From contig DHWS01000073.1 of NCBI GenBank assembly GCA_002413305.1, positions 1 through 31,931 on the forward strand: 31,931 nucleotides of DNA. Reading direction: 5' to 3'. This DNA comes from Actinobacteria bacterium UBA5176. GTDB lineage: Bacteria > Actinomycetota > UBA4738. A model generated the notes under the pieces. It did not search any database and was not told where the DNA came from. It saw nothing but the letters and a program-made list of their open reading frames with translations. The position numbers and the translations under genes were made by a program. The first letter of the stretch is position 1; each line of letters starts with the position of its first letter. Shown here piece by piece: positions 1 through 6,901 of this stretch.

Positions 1-67
1 GAGGATATTCGCGCCCCACAGGTCGGAAATCGGAGTTCGCTCGGGCCGTGTTCGTGATACCCGTTCC

Positions 68-128
68 CGTGGGGTACAGAAGTAGGATCAGGCGTCTGAC
101 CAGCATGGATAGGTTTCTGTACCCCACG
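68..128. repeat. 14-bp perfect inverted repeat, 33-bp spacer
   Basis: The arms at 68-81 (CGTGGGGTACAGAA) and 115-128 (TTCTGTACCCCACG) are exact reverse complements separated by 33 bases. The spacer contains a smaller inner palindrome (TCAG/CTGA). The arrangement could form a long cruciform or be the ends of a tiny transposon-derived repeat. No gene uses it visibly. Confidence 0.6.
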
Positions 129-339
129 CTCCCCAGCTCACCTTCCGTGGAGCCTGGACCTCGGCGTGGTAGCTGCAGCGGTAAGCGAAGCGGCCCGTCT
201 CCGTGTATCGACCGGATGCCGCTGGCGGCGCCGACCCGGGCGATGCCGAGGAACCTTTGGTCCTCGTTCGTGGTGAGGCCGGAGACCCGGCTCCGCTGGC
301 ACCGCGAGCTCGTCGCCAGGAAGTGGACACATGAGAGGA

Positions 340-603
340 GAGTGCGCCCGCCCGCAGGGCTCGCCTGTCTACCACGTGCCAGTGCTCGGCCATCTTGCCA
401 TCCTGCAGCCGGTGGATGTCGATGCCGGCGATCGTGAAGGACTTGCCGGTCGGAGGCATCCCCAGGAATTCGCCGACGTTGGTGCCAGAGTTCGTCCACC
501 GCACCACGACCTTGTCCCCTTCGGCGATTAGGTCCTCGATGGTGAAGCGTGGATCAAGCCCGCTCCTCAGCATGGTCACCCGGTCCTTGAGCCCCTGCAG
601 CAA
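340..603 (-). pseudogene. SnoaL-like (NTF2-fold ester cyclase) gene fragment
   Basis: The minus-strand translation from about 603 to 340 reads like the centre and end of a SnoaL-like polyketide-cyclase/ester-cyclase domain: GLKDRVTML, then FTIEDLIAEGDKVVVRW, a GEFLGMPPTGK block and EHWHVVD. Family members are about 130-140 residues long and begin some 50-60 residues earlier. Here similarity stops abruptly near 600, and the only upstream start in frame is a TTG without a ribosome site. After HWHVVD the frame stays open but turns into arginine/serine-rich sequence that does not look like the family. I read it as a truncated relic. The break lies about 160 bp from the integrase stop, so an insertion or deletion linked to the mobile element is the likely cause. 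Confidence 0.6.
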
Positions 604-704
604 CTTGCGTGCCTTTGTTGCCGGTGATCGGACCAGGGTTTCTTCGCCGGATCTGTATCGGCAAGCAATGGCCTGAGCAGCGAAGGGGTCGACGCTAGGT
701 GGCT

Positions 705-731
705 TTTCGTGCCGGAATAGCCGGCACGAAA
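705..731 (-). terminator. hairpin downstream of integrase
   Basis: An 11-bp perfect stem, TTTCGTGCCGG (705-715) and CCGGCACGAAA (721-731), with a 5-base loop lies about 35 bp beyond the integrase stop. There is no clear U-tract, so it could be a terminator or a recombinase-related palindrome. Confidence 0.5.
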
Positions 732-765
732 GTCAACCCCTTGGGTCGGGAGATCGCCCGGAACC

Positions 766-1863
766 TCAGGTCGCCTCGAACAACTGGTCAAAAGCCTTCA
801 CGGCCTCCCCCTGCATGCTGGGCAGGACGTGGCTGTAGGTGTCGAGGGTAATGCCGATGGAGGAATGCCCGAGGCGCTCGGAGACGATCTTGGGATGCAC
901 GCCCTGCATGAGCATCAGTGTGGCGTGCCCGTGACGAAGGTCATGGAACCGGACGTGGGGGAGCTTGGAGGCGTGCAGGAACCACGGCCACGCGGAGGAG
1001 AACCGGTCCGGGTTCCAGGGCGTGCCGTTCCCTCGGTCCACCACGAGGCCGTTCTCGACCCACCGGTCACCGGCGGCCACCCGGCGGGCGGCCTGGGAGG
1101 TGCGGTGGCGCTCCAGGTGGGGCTTCAGGAACGTCGGCAGCGCCACGGCGCGCCGCGACTTCGGCGTCTTGGGGTCCTCGAACACCAGCCCCTGCCCGGT
1201 GGCCACCTCCAGGGTCCGCTTCACCCTCGCGGTGGTGTACTCCTCGTCCAGGTCGGACCACCGCAGGGCCAGGATCTCTCCCCGGCGCATCCCGGTGGCG
1301 ATGGCGATGGCCACCGGAGCTTCCCACCGGGTCCCGGTGGCCACGGACAAGATCCGCTCGGCCAGGTCCAGGTCGACGATGCGGGGCTCGGTCCGCTTGG
1401 CCCGGGGCGGCTGGGCCGCCGCCGCGGGGTTCCAGTCGATCAGCCGCCAGTTCTGGGCGTGGGACAGCGACTGCCGAAGGACCCGGTGCAGGTTCCCCAC
1501 GGTCTTGGCCGAGATCCGGCCCGAGGCCACCAGGTCGGCGTACAGATCCTGGATCTGCAGGGGATGCAGGCTGGCCAGGGGGATGGACCCCAGGCCGGGG
1601 ATGGCGTGGACCCGGACCAGAGCCTCGTAGCCGTCGTAGGTGACGGCCCGGACCCGGCCCTTCATGTGGGCCAGCCACTGACGCAAGTAGGCCTCGGTGG
1701 TGATTGCCTTGCGGGAGGCCCTGGCCCCTCCAACGGCCGGCTGCCCGAACGGGCCCTGCCAGGGGGGATGGCTGGCCGTCCGGGCATGCCGGGACGAGCT
1801 CGAGGTGCGAGGCGAGGCGCTCACGATCGATGACATGAGCGCTCGATGGCCCGCACAAGTCAA
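766..1863 (-). CDS. Tyrosine recombinase / phage-type integrase
   Basis: This 365-residue protein has the full tyrosine-recombinase active site. It contains Arg193 in TGMRRGEILALRW, Lys235 in the beta-hairpin TPKSRR, His307 and Arg310 in HDLRHGHATL, His333 in LGHSSIGITL and the nucleophile Tyr343 in DTYSHV. A SAM-like core-binding domain occupies about residues 54-145 (YLRQWLAHMKGRV onward). The usual N-terminal arm-binding AP2-type domain of actinobacterial integrases is not recognisable; the first 50 residues are low-complexity Ser/Arg/Pro and translation may begin at an internal start such as Met10. It probably integrates and excises a genomic island. It is transcribed away from the membrane-protein gene and toward the SnoaL relic. 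No tRNA attachment target is visible beside it. Confidence 0.93.
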   Translation of the reverse strand: MTCAGHRALMSSIVSASPRTSSSSRHARTASHPPWQGPFGQPAVGGARASRKAITTEAYLRQWLAHMKGRVRAVTYDGYEALVRVHAIPGLGSIPLASLHPLQIQDLYADLVASGRISAKTVGNLHRVLRQSLSHAQNWRLIDWNPAAAAQPPRAKRTEPRIVDLDLAERILSVATGTRWEAPVAIAIATGMRRGEILALRWSDLDEEYTTARVKRTLEVATGQGLVFEDPKTPKSRRAVALPTFLKPHLERHRTSQAARRVAAGDRWVENGLVVDRGNGTPWNPDRFSSAWPWFLHASKLPHVRFHDLRHGHATLMLMQGVHPKIVSERLGHSSIGITLDTYSHVLPSMQGEAVKAFDQLFEAT

Positions 1864-1925
1864 GCGGCGGACTACGCGGTGAACCTAGCCTGAATCGGAG
1901 TTCGCGCTTGATTCTGCGGCCCCAA

Positions 1926-1939
1926 GGAACGATAGTTCC
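1926..1939. promoter_or_regulatory. Short palindrome in divergent intergenic region
   Basis: GGAACGATAGTTCC is a two-arm palindrome (5-bp arms, 4-base centre) lying 22 bases before the membrane-protein start and in the gap shared with the divergent integrase. It could be an operator. The site is short and may be chance. Confidence 0.25.
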
Positions 1940-1960
1940 GATCGAGTGGAGAGGGGCGAG

Positions 1961-2332
1961 ATGAGCCAATCGGCAGAGGGAAAGGACACCAAGGGGTCTG
2001 TGCCGCAGTGGCTGGTTGTTGTTGATGTTGCCGTGGCCGGGATGCTCTTGGTGTTCCTCATCATGGCCTTTTTTCTCGTCCCAAATCCAACGCCAGACCA
2101 GCGAGACATCATGCGACTGCTGACTTCCATCCTGGCCGGAGCCTGCGCCGTCTTCTTGAGCGGGACCGTGGCTCTGAAGATTAAGGTTCCAGTCATGGGA
2201 GCGAAGGTCGCAATTGCAGCCACCGCAGGCATCGCCCTATTTGTCTTTACCTACTTCGTGCCACCGTACTGGAATCCCCCGAAGCCCACCAAGACACAGT
2301 GCATTCAAAACCCGGTTCAACGTGGCTGCTGA
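1961..2332 (+). CDS. Small three-helix membrane protein, unknown function
   Basis: I do not recognise the family with confidence. The ATG at 1961 is chosen because GGAGAGGGG lies just upstream; a GTG at 1946 is in frame but falls before that site. The 123-residue product has a polar N-terminus and three hydrophobic segments: WLVVVDVAVAGMLLVFLIMA, then the stretch ending LAGACAVFLSGTVALKI, and VAIAATAGIALFVFTYFV. The pattern of a conserved small turn (FLSGTVAL) followed by a Gly/Ala-rich last helix resembles short membrane modules seen beside signalling or effector genes, but that is only a resemblance. Its stop overlaps the next gene by 11 bp, so the two are probably cotranslated. Confidence 0.75.
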   Translation: MSQSAEGKDTKGSVPQWLVVVDVAVAGMLLVFLIMAFFLVPNPTPDQRDIMRLLTSILAGACAVFLSGTVALKIKVPVMGAKVAIAATAGIALFVFTYFVPPYWNPPKPTKTQCIQNPVQRGC

Positions 2333-2816
2333 TTTTGGCGCGCGGGTTCCAGACTACACTCGCCGTAACTTCCTGATCGCCCTTGGCGCACTCGCCTTAT
2401 CCGCGTGTGCACGACAACCTAACTCCGGAGGGAAGGGGGGCGGTTTCAAACTCCCATCGGGCGACACCCAGGCGCCTCCTCCGTCGAACAGTACCGGTTG
2501 CATCGGGTCACCGCCAGGCCCACCACCTGGCGGCTCCATCCCGTTCGTTCCACCGCCGGTGGTCAATGTCGACGGAGGGTCGCCGGGGGGGACATTCACG
2601 GTAAACGTGTCGACGGCGCCGGACCAGCTGTGCTCGGCTACTTATCGGCCGCCGCCCGGCGACGCTCCGAGCGAAACACTTCCAGACAAGAGAACCGACT
2701 GTACGGGCACCTTGTCATGGACGTGGTCGATAGCCTCAGACTCACCTTCGGGCAACGGTCTTCTGGAAGTTTCCTGCGGCGGACCCGCCGCTTCGGTGTA
2801 CGTACCAGTGGCGTAA
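2322..2816 (+). CDS. Tat-exported lipoprotein, proline-rich, unknown function
   Basis: The GTG at 2322 overlaps the previous stop and gives 164 residues beginning with an export signal: twin arginines 14-15 (TRRNFL), a hydrophobic run and a lipobox LSAC with Cys29. The mature part starts with a Gly/Pro-rich spacer (PPGPPPGGSIPF) and continues into a region with regular serine/threonine and several cysteines, compatible with a small beta-sandwich domain (GGSPGGTFTVNVS, LEVSCGG near the end). It would be anchored outside the membrane. Coupling to the membrane gene upstream suggests the two products work together at the cell surface. The function is unknown. Confidence 0.75.
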   Translation: MAADFGARVPDYTRRNFLIALGALALSACARQPNSGGKGGGFKLPSGDTQAPPPSNSTGCIGSPPGPPPGGSIPFVPPPVVNVDGGSPGGTFTVNVSTAPDQLCSATYRPPPGDAPSETLPDKRTDCTGTLSWTWSIASDSPSGNGLLEVSCGGPAASVYVPVA

Positions 2817-2956
2817 TCGAAGACAGGTTGGACGAAGTCGCAGGTCCACGATTCCGCACATGGCTCAGCTGCTTCTCGACCCGACACTGGCGATCGAGAA
2901 TGCGTCGGGGAGCAGCTGCTGTTCTCGGGGCGCTGAGGAAGGCAGAGACTGAGGGG

Positions 2957-3072
2957 TGAGGTTGCCCCGGTTGATCGGACACCTAGCCTGAGGGGGCCGA
3001 CGCCCCCCTCGGAAAGGAGTCCGAATGCCACCGGCGCATCCACCGGAGTTCCGGCGCAGGGCCATCGAGGCG
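2957..3072 (+). mobile_element. Left-end remnant of an IS3-family element
   Basis: The sequence TGAGGTTGCCCCGGTTGATC beginning at 2957 looks like an IS3-type left terminus. It is followed by a G-rich/C-rich hairpin (2990-3010), a good ribosome site (GGAAAGGAG) and the first residues of an orfA. Everything after about 3072 is unrelated, so only about 115 bp survive. Confidence 0.5.
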
Positions 3073-3090
3073 AACTCGATCACAACCTAG
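3025..3090 (+). pseudogene. Truncated IS3 orfA (N-terminus only)
   Basis: ATG at 3025 follows GGAAAGGAG. The peptide MPPAHPPEFRRRAIE matches the start of IS3-family OrfA proteins, which typically begin with a PHPPEFRRRAVELAR-like sequence ahead of the helix-turn-helix. After 15 residues it diverges and stops at 3090. The remainder of the transposase is missing. Confidence 0.55.
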
Positions 3091-3127
3091 GATTCAGTTG
3101 ACGAGTAGCGACCGTGGGAGGGTGCGA

Positions 3128-3149
3128 ATGAAGGTGGTCGTGTGGAACA
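3128..3149 (+). pseudogene. 5' piece of an EEP-family nuclease gene split by the IS
   Basis: ATG at 3128 follows GGGAGGG and encodes MKVVVWN before the IS begins at 3150. MKVVVWN is the typical first beta-strand of endonuclease/exonuclease/phosphatase proteins, ending in the conserved Trp-Asn. Removing the IS and one copy of the 8-bp duplication joins this piece in frame to 4584-5371 and restores a 269-residue protein. Confidence 0.85.
3142..3149. repeat. Target-site duplication, left copy
   Basis: GTGGAACA is identical to 4576-4583 and directly abuts the left IS end. It also forms the end of the MKVVVWN coding piece. Confidence 0.95.
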
Positions 3150-3184
3150 GACGTTGTCCCGTAGGCCGTAGAAATTGAGGGCGG
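3150..3184 (+). repeat. Left terminal inverted repeat of the IS
   Basis: It pairs with 4540-4575 in inverted orientation. Shared blocks are GACG, TGTCCCG, CGTAGAA and GGGCGG, with scattered mismatches and one single-base offset. Confidence 0.85.
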
Positions 3185-3248
3185 TCCTCCGCCCCGTCCC
3201 CACCCGCTGGTGGTAGAGACGGGGTTGTCTCGAAAGGAGGAACCGCCG

Positions 3249-4529
3249 ATGGCAAAGCTACCCCAGCTGCGCGTCACGACCAAGGAGCGCATCGAGGAGA
3301 CCGATCTACCCGAGCACGTCCTGGTGGCACTGCGGGAGATCGCATCGCAGGCCAAGGAAGGGCTGCTCGCCCTCTCGGTCGGCGTCGGGATGCAGGTCGT
3401 CTCGGAGATCTTCGAGGAGGAGGTGACCTCGCTCGTCGGCCACAAAGGCAGGCACGACCGAGCTCGCACGGCCAACCGCCACGGCCACGAGTCCCGCCAG
3501 GTGGTGCTGGGCGGGCGCCTGGTGAAGGTGGGTCGCCCGAGGGTACGAAGGACTGGGGGTGGCGAGGTCTCACTTCGCACCTACCGTGTCTTCGCCGATC
3601 GGGATCTGCTTCACGAAGCCGCGCTCGGGCGGATGCTCGCCGGGCTCTCTTCCCGCCGATACCGCGACGGCTTGGAGCCGGTCGGTGACGTCGGGAATGC
3701 CGGCACCTCCCGCTCGGCGGTCTCGCGGCGCTTCGTGAAAGGAACGGAGGCGGCGCTGGCCGAGATCTTCGGCCGCGACCTCTCGGGGGTCGATCTGCTG
3801 GCCTGCTTCGTCGACGGGTTGCACGTCGGAAGCCACCTGATCGTGGTGGCCCTCGGCGTCGATTCCGCTGGTCGCAAGCATCCTCTGGGCCTGTGGGAAG
3901 GGACCACGGAGAACAAGGCGACGGCCAACGCCCTGCTCGCGAACCTCGTGGAGCGGGGCCTGGACACCTCACGGGCGATGCTCTTCGTGATCGACGGAGG
4001 CAAAGCGATCCGCTCCGCGATCCTGGCGCACTTCGGAGAGATGGCCTTGATCCAGCGATGCACCAAGCACAAAGAACGCAACGTCACCGAGCACCTGCCC
4101 GCACAAGAGCGCCTGCTCATCGCCCGGCGGCTGCGCAAGGCGTGGGGAAACCCCGATGCCGGCACGGGCGAGCGAGAGCTGCGATCGATCGCACGCTCCC
4201 TTGCCGATCGCCATCCCGGTGCGGCGGCCTCGGTCCTGGAGGGCCTGGAAGAGACCCTGACGGTGACGCGCCTTCACATCACCGGCTCGCTTGCACGCAG
4301 CCTGAAGACCACGAACCCGATCGAGTCGATGATCTCGATCGCGAGGTCGACCGCCCGCAACGTGAAGCGATGGAGATCCGGGAAGATGGCGCTTCGCTGG
4401 ACTGCTGCCGGGATGCTCGAGGCTGAGCGTCAGTTCCGCCGCGTGAACGGGTTCAAGGATCTGCAGATGTTGAAGCAGGCCCTACGACATCACGAGGAGG
4501 TGGTGAGGGGAGGCAAGCTCGTTGCATGA
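3249..4529 (+). CDS. IS256-family (mutator-type) transposase
   Basis: The 426-residue protein starts at ATG 3249 after AAAGGAGG. It is a DDE transposase of the Transposase_mut type. The first catalytic Asp lies in ACFVDGL, the second in FVIDGGKA, and the Glu in TTNPIESM. The C-terminal half has the family features ALIQRCTKHKERN and RSTARNVKRW. It cuts and joins DNA at the element's terminal repeats. The start in the longer frame (GTG 3210) is less likely because it lacks a ribosome site. Its stop codon overlaps the ATG at 4526 (ATGA), which may let ribosomes continue into the disrupted nuclease gene. Confidence 0.97.
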   Translation: MAKLPQLRVTTKERIEETDLPEHVLVALREIASQAKEGLLALSVGVGMQVVSEIFEEEVTSLVGHKGRHDRARTANRHGHESRQVVLGGRLVKVGRPRVRRTGGGEVSLRTYRVFADRDLLHEAALGRMLAGLSSRRYRDGLEPVGDVGNAGTSRSAVSRRFVKGTEAALAEIFGRDLSGVDLLACFVDGLHVGSHLIVVALGVDSAGRKHPLGLWEGTTENKATANALLANLVERGLDTSRAMLFVIDGGKAIRSAILAHFGEMALIQRCTKHKERNVTEHLPAQERLLIARRLRKAWGNPDAGTGERELRSIARSLADRHPGAAASVLEGLEETLTVTRLHITGSLARSLKTTNPIESMISIARSTARNVKRWRSGKMALRWTAAGMLEAERQFRRVNGFKDLQMLKQALRHHEEVVRGGKLVA

Positions 4530-5371
4530 TGGGTCAGGAGGCCGCCCGAAGTTCTACGACGAGCGGGACATCGTCGTGGAACATGGAGCAGGATCGTAGA
4601 AACTGGGAGGTCCTTCGCAGGCACCACGCGGACATCGCCCTCCTCTGCGAGGCCGCCCCGCCACCTCCGACCAGCCTCCCATCTATCGGGAAGTGGCGAA
4701 CCCGAGGATTGGACTGCCCGCATCGGGACGAGGCTTCCTGCACGTGCCGGCCCTGGTCGACAGCGATCGTGTCCTCGCAGCCGGTCGATGAGATCAAGGA
4801 CGCTCGGGTATCGCGGGGAGGCCGACAGCTCTTCTACGGGCCGTCGCGGCCCGGGTCGTGGATCGCGGGTGTGGTCCGAGACGTCCCGGGATTCGGCACG
4901 GTGACGGTCATCTCTCTGTATGGGCTGCTGGATGAGAGGAGCGACGCGTCCGTGCACCGCTCGCTCTCCGAACTGGCACCGGTCTTCGACAGAAGGGGGT
5001 ACAGCAGGTTCCTGCTGCTTGGCGGGGACCTGAACACCCTGGGCATCGCGAAGGCCGGGACCAGACGGCTTGCCAAAGACATGGGCGTCCTCCAGCGGAT
5101 CATCCAGGGGTTCGGCCTGGTCGATCTTCTCCAGCGCGACCTCCTGAAGCGGAAGAGGCGGCGCGGACACCTGCAGGGCTGTCCGTGCAGCTTCGGCGAG
5201 GAGTGCACCCATACGTGGACCCACCGACACCCGGGTAGCGATATCCCCTACCAGGACGATTACCTGTTCGCCTCGCATGCCCTGGCCGAACGGATGGATC
5301 GCTGTCGGGCGGTCGACTTCGCAGATGACGCAACCAGCGATCATGCTCCGATCGTGGCCACGTTCAGCTAA
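4526..5371 (+). CDS. EEP-family (DNase I-like) nuclease/phosphatase, 5' end replaced by IS sequence
   Basis: The frame carries the metal-dependent EEP catalytic set: Trp-Asn in SSWNMEQD, the metal Glu in IALLCEA, the Asp-Asn in LLLGGDLN, Asp in YQDDYLF and the terminal SDHAP. The original start (ATG 3128) is cut off by the IS. The present longest frame begins at ATG 4526, which overlaps the transposase stop, and replaces MKVVVW with 17 IS-encoded residues. Because the target duplication repeats the codons for Trp-Asn, the first catalytic motif is kept in the new fusion. Beyond that the protein has no frameshifts. Substrate is unknown; members cleave DNA, RNA or phosphoesters. Two Cys-rich stretches (DCPHRDEASCTC, CPCSFGEECTH) are unusual for the family and could bind a metal. 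It may be expressed by coupling to the transposase or be inactive. Confidence 0.8.
   Translation: MMGQEAARSSTTSGTSSWNMEQDRRNWEVLRRHHADIALLCEAAPPPPTSLPSIGKWRTRGLDCPHRDEASCTCRPWSTAIVSSQPVDEIKDARVSRGGRQLFYGPSRPGSWIAGVVRDVPGFGTVTVISLYGLLDERSDASVHRSLSELAPVFDRRGYSRFLLLGGDLNTLGIAKAGTRRLAKDMGVLQRIIQGFGLVDLLQRDLLKRKRRRGHLQGCPCSFGEECTHTWTHRHPGSDIPYQDDYLFASHALAERMDRCRAVDFADDATSDHAPIVATFS
4540..4575 (-). repeat. Right terminal inverted repeat of the IS
   Basis: This is the inverted partner of 3150-3184. Its outer boundary is fixed by the duplicated target at 4576. Confidence 0.85.
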
Positions 5372-5499
5372 CGGTCGCCCTGTTTCGCGGTCGGCCTGCA
5401 CGGTACGCCCCAGCGCTCCTTCACAGACTCAGGAATTCGGGTTGTCGGACGCAGCAGGCGTCTATTTGAGGCAGCCATCGCTGGCTCTCATCTGACACT

Positions 5500-5531
5500 G
5501 GTGGGAGGGGCTATCGGCCTCCCGGCCCACC
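5500..5531. terminator. Imperfect hairpin between convergent genes
   Basis: GGTGGG (5500-5505) pairs with CCCACC (5526-5531), and the intervening GGAGG/CCTCC also pair around a short loop. It lies between the EEP stop and the convergent gene stop at 5511 and could terminate both. No T-run follows. Confidence 0.4.
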
Positions 5532-6239
5532 GTTTCTGGGTGGCTTCAGCATCTGCTGAGCTATTGTGGTCAGCTCTCCCCCGGGGCGGCCAATCGGCGA
5601 GGCCGTGAGCAGGCCACGCACTCGTGCCTGGTGGATCAGATCTCGAACGGTGGCCTCTGACGCGATCCGTCCGTCCGATACGAACCCCTTGACGACCGCA
5701 GGGGGGTTCGCCGCCAGATCCTTGGTCGGGCGCCGACTTCCCGCCGCCAACCGCTCCACGTACGCCACGGCCCAGGGCAGGTAGAAGGAATCGGGGCGTC
5801 CGGCTCGTCCGGGCCGCCTCCGGGCCATCTCCGCGCCGACCGGGATTCCGTGGGTCTTATGGAGCTGTCTGGCGAAGGTCGGGTTCCGCCGCAGCATCTG
5901 AAGGAGCCGCGGGAACCGCGCCAGCGGGGTCTCCAACCGGAGGGCGCGCAGGGCTCGACCGGGGACCCCTTCGGCGGGTACCTCCGATGCCTCCTCGCTC
6001 CACTGTCCCGGCCCCTGCGAATCCGAGCGGTGGTCGGGGAACAGTCGTACCTCGGCCAGCAGGAGACGCCCGCCCTTCACCATCACCCGATACGCAGCCA
6101 TCCATCCCTCCTCCAAGGGTTCCTCTACCCACATCTCGGATCGGCGGTGCCGAGGAAGCCGATGTCCACAGTTGGGGCAGGCATCGATACGTTGCAGCGG
6201 TGCGGACACCAGAAGGTGCACCTTTGATCCTCGATTCAT
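5511..6239 (-). CDS. Probable DNA-binding protein with C-terminal HTH and N-terminal zinc knuckle
   Basis: The 242-residue protein is not of a family I can name. Near the N-terminus is CPNCGHRLPRHRR, a possible one-half zinc knuckle. A central stretch (residues about 45-100) is rich in charged and leucine residues (LLLAEVRLFPD). The C-terminal third, from GRPDSFYLPWAVAYVERLAAGS, resembles a winged-helix arrangement seen in actinobacterial phage-related proteins: a helix pair, then SEATVRDLIHQARVRGLLT and a Gly-rich hairpin (GRPGGELT). It is transcribed away from the terminase cassette and shares a roughly 120-bp divergent region with it, so it may regulate that cassette. Confidence 0.6.
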   Translation of the reverse strand: MNRGSKVHLLVSAPLQRIDACPNCGHRLPRHRRSEMWVEEPLEEGWMAAYRVMVKGGRLLLAEVRLFPDHRSDSQGPGQWSEEASEVPAEGVPGRALRALRLETPLARFPRLLQMLRRNPTFARQLHKTHGIPVGAEMARRRPGRAGRPDSFYLPWAVAYVERLAAGSRRPTKDLAANPPAVVKGFVSDGRIASEATVRDLIHQARVRGLLTASPIGRPGGELTTIAQQMLKPPRNGGPGGR

Positions 6240-6358
6240 CGTTAGAAGACTACTCCGGCGCCCGCTCGAATTGCAAAGAGTAGAACGTTACCCTTGGTTA
6301 TTTGACGCACGGATGCCCAATCGTTGGCGAGGACAACCCTTGGTGCCATCGTTGCCAC

Positions 6359-6901
6359 ATGGCGGAGAAGCGCACGCTGAAAGGACGAAGTCGCCGCAAT
6401 TCGAACCGGCGGGGCCGGCCCGTGGGAAGCATCAAACTGACCCCGGACACCGAGGCGATCATCCTCTCCTTTATCGAGGCCGGGGCGGCTGACTACATCG
6501 CTGCCGAAGCCGCCGGCATCGATCAGCGAACCTTCCGCGACTACCTCCAGCGGGGCCAGGGTCTGCATCCCAGTCGGCCGTCCACCCCACAGCTCGAGCA
6601 GTTCGCCAAGGCAGTTATGGAGGCGAAAGCTCGGGCCAGAGCGGCCAGGGAAATCCAGGCTGCTGAGCACCATGTCCGCTTCTGGCTCACCCACATGGCT
6701 CGGTCCAGGCCCGGCCGCGAGGGATGGACCGATCCGGTCGAGGCTGATCAGGATGGCCAGCCCCCTGCCCCCTATCAGCCCTCCATGGAGGAGGCCGCCG
6801 AGACGCTCCGGGTCCTGGTCGAGGCGGGGGTTCTGTCCTTGCCGGAAGCGCAGGGCTCTCTCCCTTCGCCAGAGGACGGTGCGGAGGCAGCGCATGGCTG
6901 A
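6359..6901 (+). CDS. Putative phage terminase small subunit
   Basis: The ATG at 6359 (MAEKRTLKGR) gives 180 residues; a TTG at 6302 would add 19 with a different cysteine-rich start and no ribosome site. A basic N-terminus (RSRRNSNRRGRPVG) is followed by a helix-turn-helix: TEAIILSFIEAGAADYIAAEAAGI then QRTFRDYLQRGQ. A long helix of alanine and charged residues (AKAVMEAKARARAAREI) is the likely oligomerisation part. This layout, plus position directly ahead of a ParB-methyltransferase and a large terminase, is typical of small terminases, which recognise DNA for packaging. It overlaps the next gene by 8 bp. Confidence 0.65.
   Translation: MAEKRTLKGRSRRNSNRRGRPVGSIKLTPDTEAIILSFIEAGAADYIAAEAAGIDQRTFRDYLQRGQGLHPSRPSTPQLEQFAKAVMEAKARARAAREIQAAEHHVRFWLTHMARSRPGREGWTDPVEADQDGQPPAPYQPSMEEAAETLRVLVEAGVLSLPEAQGSLPSPEDGAEAAHG

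Larger units (their letters stand above)
3150..4575 (+). mobile_element. Complete IS256-family insertion sequence
   Basis: The element is 1426 bp long. Imperfect terminal inverted repeats of about 35 bp begin GACGTTGTCCCG on the left (3150) and GACGATGTCCCG on the right (read inward from 4575), sharing CGTAGAA and GGGCGG blocks further in. It is flanked by an exact 8-bp duplication, GTGGAACA, at 3142-3149 and 4576-4583, as expected for IS256-type transposition. One transposase gene fills most of it. The intact ends, perfect duplication and open transposase frame indicate a recent insertion. Confidence 0.95.

Noticed and set aside
88..220. Minus-strand stretch TGRFAYRCSYHAEVQAP resembling the copper-binding end of a cupredoxin
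   Set aside because: Only about 17 residues fit, no upstream cupredoxin sequence is seen, and it merges with non-family sequence; too weak for a feature.
829..1833. Long plus-strand frames opposite the integrase
   Set aside because: They are antisense shadows of a gene with intact catalytic motifs and have Gly/Pro/Arg-rich composition without family resemblance.
28..1905. 13-bp direct repeat AATCGGAGTTCGC at 28-40 and 1893-1905 flanking the integrase, as candidate att sites
   Set aside because: In a 32-kb window several exact 13-bp repeats are expected by chance, and neither copy lies in a tRNA or is longer than the core.
2990..3010. G-run/C-run hairpin read as a terminator for the lipoprotein gene
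   Set aside because: It sits within the leader of the IS3 orfA remnant and lacks a T-tract, so it is better explained as part of that element.
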